Positions 17,071 through 25,948 of a stretch of DNA of 64,000 nucleotides are shown here, one piece after another. Source of the stretch: Serpens sp035497915 (GTDB lineage: Bacteria; Pseudomonadota; Gammaproteobacteria; Pseudomonadales; Pseudomonadaceae); assembly GCF_035497915.1 (NCBI RefSeq), contig NZ_DATJCS010000045.1:1-64000 (forward strand), given 5' to 3'. How positions within the stretch are numbered: position 1 is the stretch's first letter; every line of letters starts with the position of its first letter. The notes under the pieces are model-generated. The model was not told the origin of the DNA. It saw only the letters and a list, made by a program, of their open reading frames with translations, and did no database searches. The position numbers were made by a program, and so were the translations under genes.

Positions 17071-17396
17071 CCGACACCTTCCAGCGCATCGCCCCCGAGC
17101 AGGCCCGTGAACTGCTGGCGCAGGGCGCGCAACTGGTCGATATCCGCGATGCACAGAGCTTCGCCAACGGGCACATCCCCGGTGCCCGCCACCTGGACAA
17201 CCAGTCGCTGCATGCCTTCATCGCCCAGGCGGATTTCGACCAGCCGCTGATCGTCAACTGCTATCACGGCATGTCCAGCCAGGGCGCCGCAGCCTTCCTG
17301 GCGCAGCAGGGTTTCAGCCAGGTCTACAGCCTGGAAGGCGGCTTCGAGCGCTGGCGCCTGATGTATCCGCAGGAGCTGAGCCGCGACCTCGGCTGA
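17067..17396 (+). CDS. glpE: Thiosulfate sulfurtransferase GlpE (single-domain rhodanese)
   Basis: Moves sulfane sulfur from thiosulfate to cyanide or thioredoxin. The 109-residue protein has LVDIRDAQSFANGHIPGARH and the active-site loop NCYHGMSSQ with catalytic Cys 65, typical of GlpE (CYHGxSS). The start ATG at 17067 overlaps the apaH stop (ATGA), which fixes it although the frame is open far upstream. Confidence 0.94.
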   Translation: MTDTFQRIAPEQARELLAQGAQLVDIRDAQSFANGHIPGARHLDNQSLHAFIAQADFDQPLIVNCYHGMSSQGAAAFLAQQGFSQVYSLEGGFERWRLMYPQELSRDLG

Positions 17397-17653
17397 GCAC
17401 CGCCCCGCCGGTTTTCCGGTCGCCCGCCCCGGGGCGACCAGCCGCCGACCGCTCGGGCCGGCCCGCCATTGACCGGCGCGATTACGAACTATCCTTGCTC
17501 CCAGGCCATCGAAAAACGAAAGAGCCGGTCCACCGGCTCCCGGCGTTAGCGACCTTAGGTTCTGGGGGATTTTGACCTGACCGAGTTCTCGGCAGGCAGC
17601 CAGCACCCGCAAGAACGAGCCGCGCCGGCTCAATGACTCGAGCGAGGTGACAC
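17397..17653. other. Intergenic region between glpE and prkA
   Basis: GC-rich palindromes near 17419-17441 (GGTCGCCC...GGGGCGACC) may end the rsmA-glpE transcript. Further on, GAGCCGGTCCACCGGCTC is a small hairpin at about 17522-17539. TTGACC followed 15 bases later by TATCCT near 17470-17497 is a possible but short-spaced promoter for prkA. No small gene was seen. Confidence 0.5.
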
Positions 17654-19576
17654 ATGAGCATTTTCAGCCACTTCCAGCAACGATTCGAAACGACTCGCGA
17701 GGAAGAGTATTCCCTGCAGGAGTACCTGGATCTCTGCAAGCGCGACCCAAGCGCCTATGCCAGCGCCGCCGAGCGTCTGCTGCTGGCCATCGGCGAGCCC
17801 GAGCTGGTCGACACCGCCAGCGACCCGCGCCTGTCGCGGATCTTCTCCAACAAGGTCATCCGTCGCTATCCGGCCTTCGCCGACTTCCACGGCATGGAAG
17901 AGAGCATCGAGCAGATCGTGTCGTTCTTCCGCCATGCCGCCCAGGGCCTGGAGGAGAAGAAGCAGATCCTCTACCTGCTCGGCCCGGTGGGCGGCGGCAA
18001 GTCCTCGCTGGCCGAGAAGCTCAAGCAGCTGATGGAAAAGGTGCCCTTCTACGCCATCAAGGGCTCGCCGGTCTTCGAATCGCCGCTGAGCCTGTTCAAC
18101 GCCAGCGAGGACGGCGCCATCCTCGAAGAGGAATACAGCATTCCGCGCCGCCTGCTGAGCAACATCATGTCGCCGTGGGCGACCAAGCGTCTGCAGGAGT
18201 TCGGCGGCGACATCAGCCAGTTCCGCGTGGTCAAGCTCTACCCCTCGATCCTCAACCAGATCGCCATCGCCAAGACCGAGCCCGGCGACGAGAACAACCA
18301 GGACATCTCCTCGCTGGTCGGCAAGGTGGACATCCGCAAGCTGGAGGACTTTCCGCAGAACGACGCCGACGCCTACAGCTTCTCAGGCGCCCTGTGTCGC
18401 GCCAACCAGGGGCTCATGGAATTCGTCGAGATGTTCAAGGCGCCCATCAAGGTGCTGCACCCGTTGCTCACCGCCACCCAGGAAGGCAACTACAACAGCA
18501 CCGAAGGGCTGGGCGCGATTCCGTTCAACGGCATCATCCTCGCCCACTCCAACGAGTCGGAATGGCACAACTTCCGCAACAACAAGAACAACGAGGCGTT
18601 CATCGACCGCATCTACATCGTCAAGGTGCCCTACTGCCTGCGCGTCACCGACGAGATCCGCATCTACGACAAGCTGCTGGCCGGCAGCACGCTGTCGCGC
18701 GCCCACTGCGCGCCGGACACCCTGAAGATGCTCGCCCAGTTCTCGGTGCTGTCGCGCCTCAAGGAGCCGGAGAACTCCAACATCTACTCGAAGATGCGCG
18801 TCTACGACGGCGAGAACCTCAAGGACACCGACCCCAAGGCCAAGTCGATTCAGGAGTACCGCGACGCCGCCGGCGTCGACGAGGGCATGAACGGCCTGTC
18901 CACCCGCTTCGCCTTCAAGATCCTTTCCAAGGTGTTCAACTTCGACCCGCACGAGATCGCCGCCAACCCGGTGCACCTGCTCTACGTACTGGAACAGCAA
19001 ATCGAGCAGGAGCAGTTCCCGCCGGAAGTACGCGAGCGCTACCTGCGCTTTCTCAAGGAATACCTGGCGCCGCGCTACATCGAGTTCATCGGCAAGGAAA
19101 TCCAGACCGCCTACCTGGAGTCCTACAGCGAATACGGGCAGAACATCTTCGACCGCTATGTGCTGTACGCCGACTTCTGGATCCAGGACCAGGAATACCG
19201 CGACCCGGAAACCGGCGAGATCCTCAACCGCATGGCGCTGAACGAGGAGCTGGAGAAGATCGAGAAGCCGGCCGGCATCAGCAACCCGAAGGATTTTCGC
19301 AACGAGATCGTCAACTTCGTGCTGCGCGCCCGCGCCAGCAACAACGGCAAGAACCCCAGCTGGCTGAGCTACGAGAAGCTGCGCGTGGTGATCGAGAAGA
19401 AGATGTTCTCCAACACCGAGGATCTGCTGCCGGTCATCAGCTTCAACGCCAAGGCCAGCAAGGAAGACCAGAAGAAGCACAACGACTTCGTGGTGCGCAT
19501 GGTCGAGCGTGGCTATACCGAGAAACAGGTGCGCCTGCTGTCCGAATGGTATCTGCGGGTACGTAAGTCGCAGTAA
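17654..19576 (+). CDS. prkA: PrkA-type serine protein kinase/AAA+ ATPase (YeaG family)
   Basis: Cytoplasmic AAA+ protein of the PrkA/YeaG family, induced in E. coli under nitrogen starvation and stationary phase. The 640-residue protein has an N-terminal PrkA domain with Walker A LLGPVGGGKSSL (about 108-119), and a Walker B-like region near IPFNGIILAHSNESEW. The C-terminal PrkA kinase-like part follows. GAGGTG lies just before the ATG. It leads the conserved trio prkA-yeaH-spoVR. Whether it acts as kinase or protease is disputed for the family. Confidence 0.94.
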   Translation: MSIFSHFQQRFETTREEEYSLQEYLDLCKRDPSAYASAAERLLLAIGEPELVDTASDPRLSRIFSNKVIRRYPAFADFHGMEESIEQIVSFFRHAAQGLEEKKQILYLLGPVGGGKSSLAEKLKQLMEKVPFYAIKGSPVFESPLSLFNASEDGAILEEEYSIPRRLLSNIMSPWATKRLQEFGGDISQFRVVKLYPSILNQIAIAKTEPGDENNQDISSLVGKVDIRKLEDFPQNDADAYSFSGALCRANQGLMEFVEMFKAPIKVLHPLLTATQEGNYNSTEGLGAIPFNGIILAHSNESEWHNFRNNKNNEAFIDRIYIVKVPYCLRVTDEIRIYDKLLAGSTLSRAHCAPDTLKMLAQFSVLSRLKEPENSNIYSKMRVYDGENLKDTDPKAKSIQEYRDAAGVDEGMNGLSTRFAFKILSKVFNFDPHEIAANPVHLLYVLEQQIEQEQFPPEVRERYLRFLKEYLAPRYIEFIGKEIQTAYLESYSEYGQNIFDRYVLYADFWIQDQEYRDPETGEILNRMALNEELEKIEKPAGISNPKDFRNEIVNFVLRARASNNGKNPSWLSYEKLRVVIEKKMFSNTEDLLPVISFNAKASKEDQKKHNDFVVRMVERGYTEKQVRLLSEWYLRVRKSQ

Positions 19577-19665
19577 CGCAGCTGAACGCCCGAGGCCGGA
19601 CACGCGCGCCGCCGCGCGCTGCCGGCTTCGGGCTCACAGCGTCCCGCTTAGCCCGGAGGGCGTAT

Positions 19666-20937
19666 ATGAGCTATGTCATCGACCGCCGCCTGAACGGCAA
19701 GAACAAGAGCACGGTGAACCGCCAGCGGTTCCTCAGCCGTTACCGTGGCCATATCAAGAAAGCCGTCGAGGAAGCCGTCGGCCGGCGTTCCATTACCGAC
19801 ATGGAGCACGGCGAGCAGATCACCATTCCCGGCCGGGACATCGACGAACCCATCCTGCACCATGGCCGGGGCGGCCGGCAGACCAGCGTGCACCCGGGCA
19901 ACAAGGAGTTCATCGCCGGCGAGCGCATCCCCCGCCCCCAGGAGGGCGGCGGCGGCGGCGGCGGCCAGGGCCAGGCCGGCAACAGCGGCGAAGGCATGGA
20001 CGACTTCGTGTTCCAGATCACCCAGGAGGAATTCCTCGACTTCATGTTCGAGGATCTGGAGCTGCCCAACCTGGTCAAGCGCCACATCACCGGCGCCGAC
20101 AGCTTCAAGACGGTGCGCGCCGGCATCAGCAACGAGGGCAATCCGTCGCGCATCAACATCATCCGCACCCTGCGCTCGGCACACGCCAGGCGCATCGCGC
20201 TGTCCGGCAGCAGCCGCCTCAAACTGCGCGCCGCGCGCGCCGAGCTGGAACGCCTGCGCCGCGAGGAACCGGACAACTTCAGCGACATCCAGGCCACCGA
20301 AGCGCTGATCGAGAAACTGCGGGCGCGCATCGACCGCATCCCGTTTCTGGACACCTTCGACCTCAAGTACAACCTGCTGATCAAGCAGCCCAACCCGACC
20401 TCCAAGGCGGTGATGTTCTGCCTAATGGACGTCTCCGGCTCGATGACCCAGGCCACCAAGGACATCGCCAAGCGCTTCTTCATCCTGCTGTACCTGTTCC
20501 TCAAGCGCAGCTACGACAAGATCGAGGTGGTGTTCATCCGCCATCACACCAGCGCCAAGGAAGTCGACGAGGAAGAGTTCTTCTACTCCCGGGAAACCGG
20601 CGGCACCATCGTCTCCAGCGCCCTGAAGCTGATGCAGGAAATCATGGCCGCCCGCTACCCGGTGCATGAATGGAACATCTACGGTGCCCAGGCGTCCGAC
20701 GGCGACAACTGGAACGACGACTCGCCGCTGTGCCGCGAGCTGCTGGAAGAGAAGATCATGCCCTTCGTCCAGTACTTCACCTATGTGGAAATCACCCCGC
20801 GCGAGCACCAGGCGCTCTGGTACGAGTACGAAACGGTGCATGAGGTGTATCCGGACAGCTTCGCCCAGCAGCAGCTGATCTCCGCCGCCGACATCTACCC
20901 GGTGTTCCGCGACCTGTTCCAGCGGAGGATGGCCTGA
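19666..20937 (+). CDS. yeaH: YeaH/YhbH family protein (DUF444, von Willebrand A-like)
   Basis: 423-residue partner of PrkA. It has the conserved N-terminal stretch DRRLNGKNKSTVNRQRFLSR and a glycine run after EGGG (about residues 95-101). A VWA-type metal site lies at FCLMDVSGSMTQATKD (Asp 255, Ser 257, Ser 259). GGAGGG lies five bases before the ATG. Stop codon overlaps the next start (TGATG). YeaG and YeaH interact in E. coli; molecular role is unclear. Confidence 0.93.
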   Translation: MSYVIDRRLNGKNKSTVNRQRFLSRYRGHIKKAVEEAVGRRSITDMEHGEQITIPGRDIDEPILHHGRGGRQTSVHPGNKEFIAGERIPRPQEGGGGGGGQGQAGNSGEGMDDFVFQITQEEFLDFMFEDLELPNLVKRHITGADSFKTVRAGISNEGNPSRINIIRTLRSAHARRIALSGSSRLKLRAARAELERLRREEPDNFSDIQATEALIEKLRARIDRIPFLDTFDLKYNLLIKQPNPTSKAVMFCLMDVSGSMTQATKDIAKRFFILLYLFLKRSYDKIEVVFIRHHTSAKEVDEEEFFYSRETGGTIVSSALKLMQEIMAARYPVHEWNIYGAQASDGDNWNDDSPLCRELLEEKIMPFVQYFTYVEITPREHQALWYEYETVHEVYPDSFAQQQLISAADIYPVFRDLFQRRMA

Positions 20938-22490
20938 TGGGCAGCAAGAAGCGCCAACCCCTTTCCACCGGTTCGGAGTGGAGCTTCGAGTTGATCCAGG
21001 CCTACGACAAGGAAATCGGCCGGCTCGCCGCCGGCTTCGGCCTGGAGACCTACGCCAACCAGATCGAGGTGATCACCGCCGAGCAGATGATGGACGCCTA
21101 CGCCTCGGTGGGCATGCCCATCGGCTATCACCACTGGTCCTACGGCAAGCACTTCCTGGCCACCGAGAAGGGCTACACGCGCGGGCAGATGGGCCTGGCC
21201 TACGAGATCGTCATCAACTCCGACCCCTGCATCGCCTACCTGATGGAAGAGAACACCATGTGCATGCAAGCGCTGGTGATCGCCCACGCCTGCTATGGCC
21301 ACAACAGTTTCTTCAAGGGCAACTACCTGTTCCGCAGCTGGACCGACGCCGGCTCGATCATCGATTACCTGGTATTCGCCCGGCAGTACATCAGCGAGTG
21401 CGAGGAACGCCACGGCATCAAGGCCGTGGAGGATCTGCTGGACTCCTGCCACGCGCTGATGAACTACGGAGTGGACCGATACAAGCGTCCCTACCCGATC
21501 TCCGCCGAGGAGGAACGGCTGCGCCAGAAGAGCCGCGAGGAGCACCTGCAGAAACAGATCAACGACCTGTGGCGCACCATTCCGCGCAGCGCCGACAAGG
21601 ACGCACGCCGCGACAACGGCCAGCGCTTCCCCGCCGAACCCCAGGAAAACATCCTCTACTTCGTCGAAAAGCACGCCCCGCTGCTGGAACCCTGGCAGCG
21701 CGAGGTGGTGCGCATCGTGCGCAAGATCGCCCAGTATTTCTATCCGCAGCGCCAGACCCAGGTGATGAACGAAGGCTGGGCCACCTTCTGGCACTACACC
21801 CTGATGAACGCGCTGTACGACGAGGGGCTGGTCACCGACGGCTTCATGATGGAGTTCCTACAGAGCCACACCAACGTCATCTACCAGCCAGCCTTCGACA
21901 GCCCCTACTACAGCGGCATCAACCCCTACACCCTGGGCTTCGCCATCTACAGCGACTTGCGGCGCATCTGCGAACAGCCCACCGAGGAGGACCGTCGCTG
22001 GTTCCCGGACTTCGCCGGCAGCGACTGGCTCGCCACGCTCAAGTTCGCCATGGCCAACTTCAAGGACGAGAGCTTCATCCTGCAGTTCCTCTCGCCCAAG
22101 GTGATCCGCGACCTGCGCCTGTTCAGCGTGCTGGACGACGATCAGCACGACGAGCTGCTGGTGCCGGCCATCCATGACGAGTCGGGCTACCAGACGATCC
22201 GCGAGCAGCTGGCCGCGCAGTACAACCTGGGCAACCGCGAGCCGAACGTGCAGGTCTGGGACGTGGACCGGCGCGGCGACCGCTCGCTGACCCTCCGCCA
22301 CATCCAGCACGAACGCAAGCCGCTCGGCGAATCCACCCAGGAAGTGCTGAAGCACCTGCATCGTTTGTGGGGTTTCGATGTCCATCTAGAGACGGTGCGC
22401 GGCGACAAGGTCATCCACTCCCAGCACATGCCCCCGCAGGGGCCCGGCGAGGAGTACCCGCATCTGGACCTTGCCCTGCCGCCGATCTGA
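20937..22490 (+). CDS. SpoVR family protein (YcgB-like)
   Basis: 517-residue SpoVR family member; named for a Bacillus sporulation cortex gene but widespread in non-sporulating Proteobacteria beside prkA and yeaH. Visible motifs include a histidine/glutamate-rich core with MNEGWATFWHYTLMNALYDE and IAHACYGHNSFFKGNYLF, which could bind a metal. Coupled to yeaH by a one-base stop/start overlap. Expected to act with PrkA/YeaH in stationary-phase or nitrogen stress (inference from conserved linkage). Confidence 0.92.
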   Translation: MGSKKRQPLSTGSEWSFELIQAYDKEIGRLAAGFGLETYANQIEVITAEQMMDAYASVGMPIGYHHWSYGKHFLATEKGYTRGQMGLAYEIVINSDPCIAYLMEENTMCMQALVIAHACYGHNSFFKGNYLFRSWTDAGSIIDYLVFARQYISECEERHGIKAVEDLLDSCHALMNYGVDRYKRPYPISAEEERLRQKSREEHLQKQINDLWRTIPRSADKDARRDNGQRFPAEPQENILYFVEKHAPLLEPWQREVVRIVRKIAQYFYPQRQTQVMNEGWATFWHYTLMNALYDEGLVTDGFMMEFLQSHTNVIYQPAFDSPYYSGINPYTLGFAIYSDLRRICEQPTEEDRRWFPDFAGSDWLATLKFAMANFKDESFILQFLSPKVIRDLRLFSVLDDDQHDELLVPAIHDESGYQTIREQLAAQYNLGNREPNVQVWDVDRRGDRSLTLRHIQHERKPLGESTQEVLKHLHRLWGFDVHLETVRGDKVIHSQHMPPQGPGEEYPHLDLALPPI

Positions 22491-22542
22491 TCGGGCTCCG
22501 GCCGTCCCGGCGTAGCGGAGCCCCTCCCGAGGAGGCCCCGCC

Positions 22543-23040
22543 ATGCGCCATACCGCCATCCTTCTGCTCGGCATCGGCCTGTACGCCTGCAGCACGCCCG
22601 ATCCCGCCCAGGTACAAATCCTCCACGACGCCAGCGACTTCGGTGCCCGCCACGACTACCAGCTGGTCGCGCCCTATGCCGACACGTCCGGCGCTGAGGC
22701 CACGCTGCTTGCCGAGTCGCTGCAGCGCAGCCTGGCCCGCCACGGCTATCGACAGGGCGGCAGCGATGCACCACTGCTCATCCAGTACCGACTGACCAGC
22801 GCCAGCCAGCCGCTGACCTATTCGGTCGATATGCCACCACCCAGTCCGCTCGGCCCCTATCAGGCGATCCATCGCTTCGAGGACGTGCGTGGTCTACTGC
22901 ACCTGCGGGTTACCGACCGCAACGAACAGCTGCTTTGGGAGGGCGCCGCGCGCACCGAGCTGAGTCCGGAGCGACAGCGCCAGCAACAGATCGACCGGGC
23001 GGTGGACGCCCTGGTGCAGAAACTGCCGGTGGCGCGCTGA
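22543..23040 (+). CDS. Small DUF4136-like lipoprotein
   Basis: 165 residues with a short signal sequence ending in GLYAC, so Cys 16 is probably lipidated. GGAGG precedes the ATG. The rest resembles DUF4136-type lipoproteins: a conserved early YQLVAPYADTSG-like stretch, LLIQYRLTSAS, and a C-terminal helix QQIDRAVDALVQKLPV. It lies 52 bases after the SpoVR gene on the same strand. PAO1 has a hypothetical gene in the same position. Function unknown. Confidence 0.8.
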   Translation: MRHTAILLLGIGLYACSTPDPAQVQILHDASDFGARHDYQLVAPYADTSGAEATLLAESLQRSLARHGYRQGGSDAPLLIQYRLTSASQPLTYSVDMPPPSPLGPYQAIHRFEDVRGLLHLRVTDRNEQLLWEGAARTELSPERQRQQQIDRAVDALVQKLPVAR

Positions 23041-23087
23041 ACCTCCCTGGCTGCGCCTGTTATCCTGCGCGGCCACGGAGGTGAGCG

Positions 23088-24221
23088 ATGCAAATCTACA
23101 AAGTCGGCGGCGCGGTGCGCGACCGCCTGCTGGGTCGGCCGGTCAGTGAAATCGACTGGGTGGTGGTCGGCGCCAGCGCCGAGGACATGGCGGCACTGGG
23201 CTACCGGCCGGTGGGCGCGGACTTCCCGGTGTTCCTGCACCCGCAGACCGGCGAGGAGTACGCGCTGGCGCGCACCGAGCGCAAGAGCGGGCGCGGCTAC
23301 GGCGGCTTCACCTTCCACGCCAGCCCCGAGGTCACCCTCGAACAGGATCTGCTGCGCCGCGACCTGACCATCAACGCCATGGCCGAGGACGACAACGGCC
23401 AGGTCATCGACCCCTATGGCGGGCTGAGCGATCTGCAGGCGCGTGTGCTGCGCCATGTGGCGCCGGCGTTCGCCGAGGACCCACTGCGGGTGTTGCGCGT
23501 GGCGCGCTTCGCCGCCCGCTACGCGCCACTCGGGTTCACGGTCGCCCCGGAAACCCAGGCATTGATGCGCCAGCTCAGCGAGTCCGGCGAGCTGCGTGAC
23601 CTGACGCCGGAACGCAGCTGGAAGGAAATCTCCCGCGCCCTACTGGAACCGCGTCCCGACGTGTTCTTGCAGGTGCTGCATGACTGCGGCGCGCTGGCTG
23701 AGTTGCTGCCGGAAGTGAATGCGCTCTTCGATGCCAACCGGGGCGAAGCGCTGCGGGCCACGCTGCGCGCCTGCGCCAAGCACGAGCAACCGCTGGCGGT
23801 GCGCTGGGCTTGCCTGCTGCTGGATGCCAGCGCGGAACAGATCGCCGCCATCAACGGTCGCTGCAAGGCGCCGCGCGAATGCGCCGAGCTGGCACTGCTC
23901 GCCCGTCAGCACTGCGACGCGTGGCGAGAAGCGCTGGAGCTGTCAGCCGAAGCCCTGCTGGCGTTGCTGCAGGGCTTCGACGTGTACCGCCGTCCGCAGC
24001 GCTTCGAGCAGTTCCTGGCCGCCTGCGAAATGGCGGGGCGCGGTGCCGGACAGGGGAATGAATTTCCGCAAACCGCCTACCTGCGCGGCGCCGCCGACTG
24101 CGTACGCGGCCAGGCCATCCAACCCCTGCTGGAGCAGGGCTACCAAGGCGCCGCGCTGGGTGAAGCCCTGGCGCGCCAGCGACTGGAAGCGCTAAGGACC
24201 TATCGCGCAGCCAAACACTGA
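23088..24221 (+). CDS. cca: CCA tRNA nucleotidyltransferase
   Basis: Adds or repairs the 3' CCA end of tRNAs. The 377-residue class II nucleotidyltransferase has IYKVGGAVRDRLLGRPVSEIDW (metal-binding carboxylates in EID), RTERKSGRGYGGF, LRRDLTINAMAED and DPLRVLRVARFAARY. It ends without the C-terminal HD phosphohydrolase domain of the E. coli enzyme. TTATCCT ahead of GGAGGTGA is a plausible -10, giving a short leader. Confidence 0.94.
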   Translation: MQIYKVGGAVRDRLLGRPVSEIDWVVVGASAEDMAALGYRPVGADFPVFLHPQTGEEYALARTERKSGRGYGGFTFHASPEVTLEQDLLRRDLTINAMAEDDNGQVIDPYGGLSDLQARVLRHVAPAFAEDPLRVLRVARFAARYAPLGFTVAPETQALMRQLSESGELRDLTPERSWKEISRALLEPRPDVFLQVLHDCGALAELLPEVNALFDANRGEALRATLRACAKHEQPLAVRWACLLLDASAEQIAAINGRCKAPRECAELALLARQHCDAWREALELSAEALLALLQGFDVYRRPQRFEQFLAACEMAGRGAGQGNEFPQTAYLRGAADCVRGQAIQPLLEQGYQGAALGEALARQRLEALRTYRAAKH

Positions 24222-24240
24222 GGGCTCGGCGCTGCACCCT

Positions 24241-24332
24241 GTCGGGCCGGGTTTATCCCGGCCGACGGAGGTGGGTCAGGCGCTTCGGTGAAGGGCTTGG
24301 TTCCTGGCCGGGATAAACCCGGCCCCACAGGT
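24241..24332. repeat. Inverted pair of REP-like palindromes
   Basis: GGCCGGGTTTATCCCGGCCGACGG (from 24245) and its inverted counterpart GGCCGGGATAAACCCGGCCC (24306-24325) lie in opposite orientation between the convergent cca and folK genes. They share the TTTATC-loop variant seen at 59.7 and 61.1 kb. Confidence 0.85.
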
Positions 24333-24399
24333 GGACAACACCTTCTTGTCCACCCACTCGCCGGAACGGCGAGCGGCGCCCGGAACAACGCCGACCACC

Positions 24400-24939
24400 C
24401 TAAGCAGGGCGCGGATACTGCGCGATGAGCGCCGCCGGCGTCAGCTCGCGGCCACGCCACTGGAAGGGCACCGGCCACAGCTGCTGATCGATGCGCGCCT
24501 GCGCCCACAGCTCGGCGAAGGACCGGCCTACCACCGGATGGCGTCGCTCCGGGGCCAGCAGCGCCAGCGGCCAGAGCACGAAGGCGTTGCGCAGAATTTC
24601 CGCGCGCGGCAGGATCAGGCCGTGAAAGTCACCGACGCAGTCGTCGAACTGCAGCACGTCGATATCCAGGGTCAGGCCCTTGCGCTCCGGGGCGTAGCGG
24701 CCATTGTCGGCCTCGATGAACTTCAGCCGGCGGTCCAGCTCCGTCAACGGCAGCCGGCTGGTGCCACTGACCACCATGTTCAGAAACGGCCCACTGCGAA
24801 TGCCCACCGGCAGGCTTTCGAACACCGGCGAGCAGCGCAGGTCATCGAGCACCTCATCGAGGGCCTCCAGACCGGCGCGCAGATGGGTTTCCCGATCGGT
24901 ATTGCTGCCCAGACCGAGCAGCACCTGGTTCAGCGACAT
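24400..24939 (-). CDS. folK: 2-amino-4-hydroxy-6-hydroxymethyldihydropteridine pyrophosphokinase
   Basis: Pyrophosphorylates the pterin intermediate in folate synthesis. The 179-residue protein starts MSLNQVLLGLGSNTDRETHL. It has the pterin- and ATP-binding segments SGPFLNMVV, RRLKFIEADNGRYAPERKG and LDIDVLQFDD, and the signature ILPRAEILRNAFVLWPL. Overlaps the end of folB by 10 bases; the two act close together in the same pathway. Confidence 0.93.
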   Translation of the reverse strand: MSLNQVLLGLGSNTDRETHLRAGLEALDEVLDDLRCSPVFESLPVGIRSGPFLNMVVSGTSRLPLTELDRRLKFIEADNGRYAPERKGLTLDIDVLQFDDCVGDFHGLILPRAEILRNAFVLWPLALLAPERRHPVVGRSFAELWAQARIDQQLWPVPFQWRGRELTPAALIAQYPRPA

Positions 24940-25283
24940 CCGCGTTCGATCTCCACGCCCACCCCGGCGGCGGCTGGCACGGCGCCCGGCTTGGTGATCT
25001 TCAGACGCAGCCAGGGGATCTGGAACTCGGCCATCAGCACGGCGGCCAGTTGCTCGGCGAAGCTTTCCACCAGTTGATAGCTCGCCTGGGCGGCGAAGGC
25101 CTGGATGCGCTCGGCCAGCGCGGCGTAGTCCAGCGCCAGGTTCAGGTCATCGCCCGCGGCGGGGCGGCGATTGTCCCAGGCGCAGACCAGGTCCAGACGC
25201 AGGCACTGGCGGATCTCCCGTTCCCAGTCGTAGACGCCGATGACGGTGTCCACTTCCAGCCCCTCGATAAACACATTGTCCAA
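24930..25283 (-). CDS. folB: Dihydroneopterin aldolase
   Basis: Cleaves 7,8-dihydroneopterin to the hydroxymethyl pterin used by FolK. The 117-residue protein shows VFIEGLEVDTVIGVYDWERE, LDYAALAERIQAF and SFAEQLAAVLM, with KITKPGAVPAAAGVGVEIER at the C-terminus. The start appears to be TTG (25281-25283), with GGAGAG five bases upstream. Divergent from plsY. Confidence 0.92.
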   Translation of the reverse strand: MDNVFIEGLEVDTVIGVYDWEREIRQCLRLDLVCAWDNRRPAAGDDLNLALDYAALAERIQAFAAQASYQLVESFAEQLAAVLMAEFQIPWLRLKITKPGAVPAAAGVGVEIERGCR

Positions 25284-25358
25284 CTACGCTCTCCGCGGCA
25301 CGACAAGGGGCGTGCGACCCCGCTAGAATCGGGACTCCCTCGCCCCGGATCGGCTCTC

Positions 25359-25931
25359 ATGTTCTGGTTGCTGGCAATCCTGGCCTACCTGTTGGGCTCG
25401 CTGTCCTTCGCCATTCTGCTCAGCCAGCTGAGCGGAGGCCCGGACCCGCGCGCCCAGGGCTCCGGCAATCCCGGGGCCAGCAACATGTTGCGGGTCGCCG
25501 GTCGGCGCCTGGCCATCCTGACCTTGCTCGGCGACCTGCTCAAGGGCTGGCTGCCGGTGATAGTCGCCCAACTGGCCGGGCTCGGCATCCAGCAGCAGGC
25601 CTGGATCGGCGTGGCCGCCGTGCTCGGTCACCTGTTTCCCGTTTATTACCGCTTTCGCGGCGGCAAGGGCGTGGCCACCGCCGCCGGCCTGTTCCTCGGC
25701 CTGTACCTGCCCGCCGCCCTGCTGGCGATCGGCACCTGGCTGCTGGTGTTCATGCTGACGCGCATCAGCTCGCTGGCGGCGTTGATCGCCACGCCGCTGA
25801 CCCTGCCGCTGCTGGCCTGGCAACTGCCCGCGGCGCTGCTACCGGCCTGTGTACTGACCCTGCTGATCGTCTGGCGTCACCGCGCCAACCTGCGCGATCT
25901 GCTGGCCGGCCGCGAACGCCACTTCAAGTAA
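25359..25931 (+). CDS. plsY: Acyl-phosphate:glycerol-3-phosphate acyltransferase
   Basis: Inner-membrane enzyme that makes lysophosphatidic acid from acyl-phosphate in phospholipid synthesis. The 190-residue protein has about five membrane helices and the three PlsY motifs: SGNPGASNMLR, FRGGKGVATAAG, and the LLIVWRHRANLRDLLAGRE region at the C-terminus. Start ATG at 25359 (MFWLLAILAYLLGSLSFA) is chosen over the longer open frame, which would overlap folB. Confidence 0.94.
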   Translation: MFWLLAILAYLLGSLSFAILLSQLSGGPDPRAQGSGNPGASNMLRVAGRRLAILTLLGDLLKGWLPVIVAQLAGLGIQQQAWIGVAAVLGHLFPVYYRFRGGKGVATAAGLFLGLYLPAALLAIGTWLLVFMLTRISSLAALIATPLTLPLLAWQLPAALLPACVLTLLIVWRHRANLRDLLAGRERHFK

Positions 25932-25948
25932 TCCGCTGAGCCTGTCGC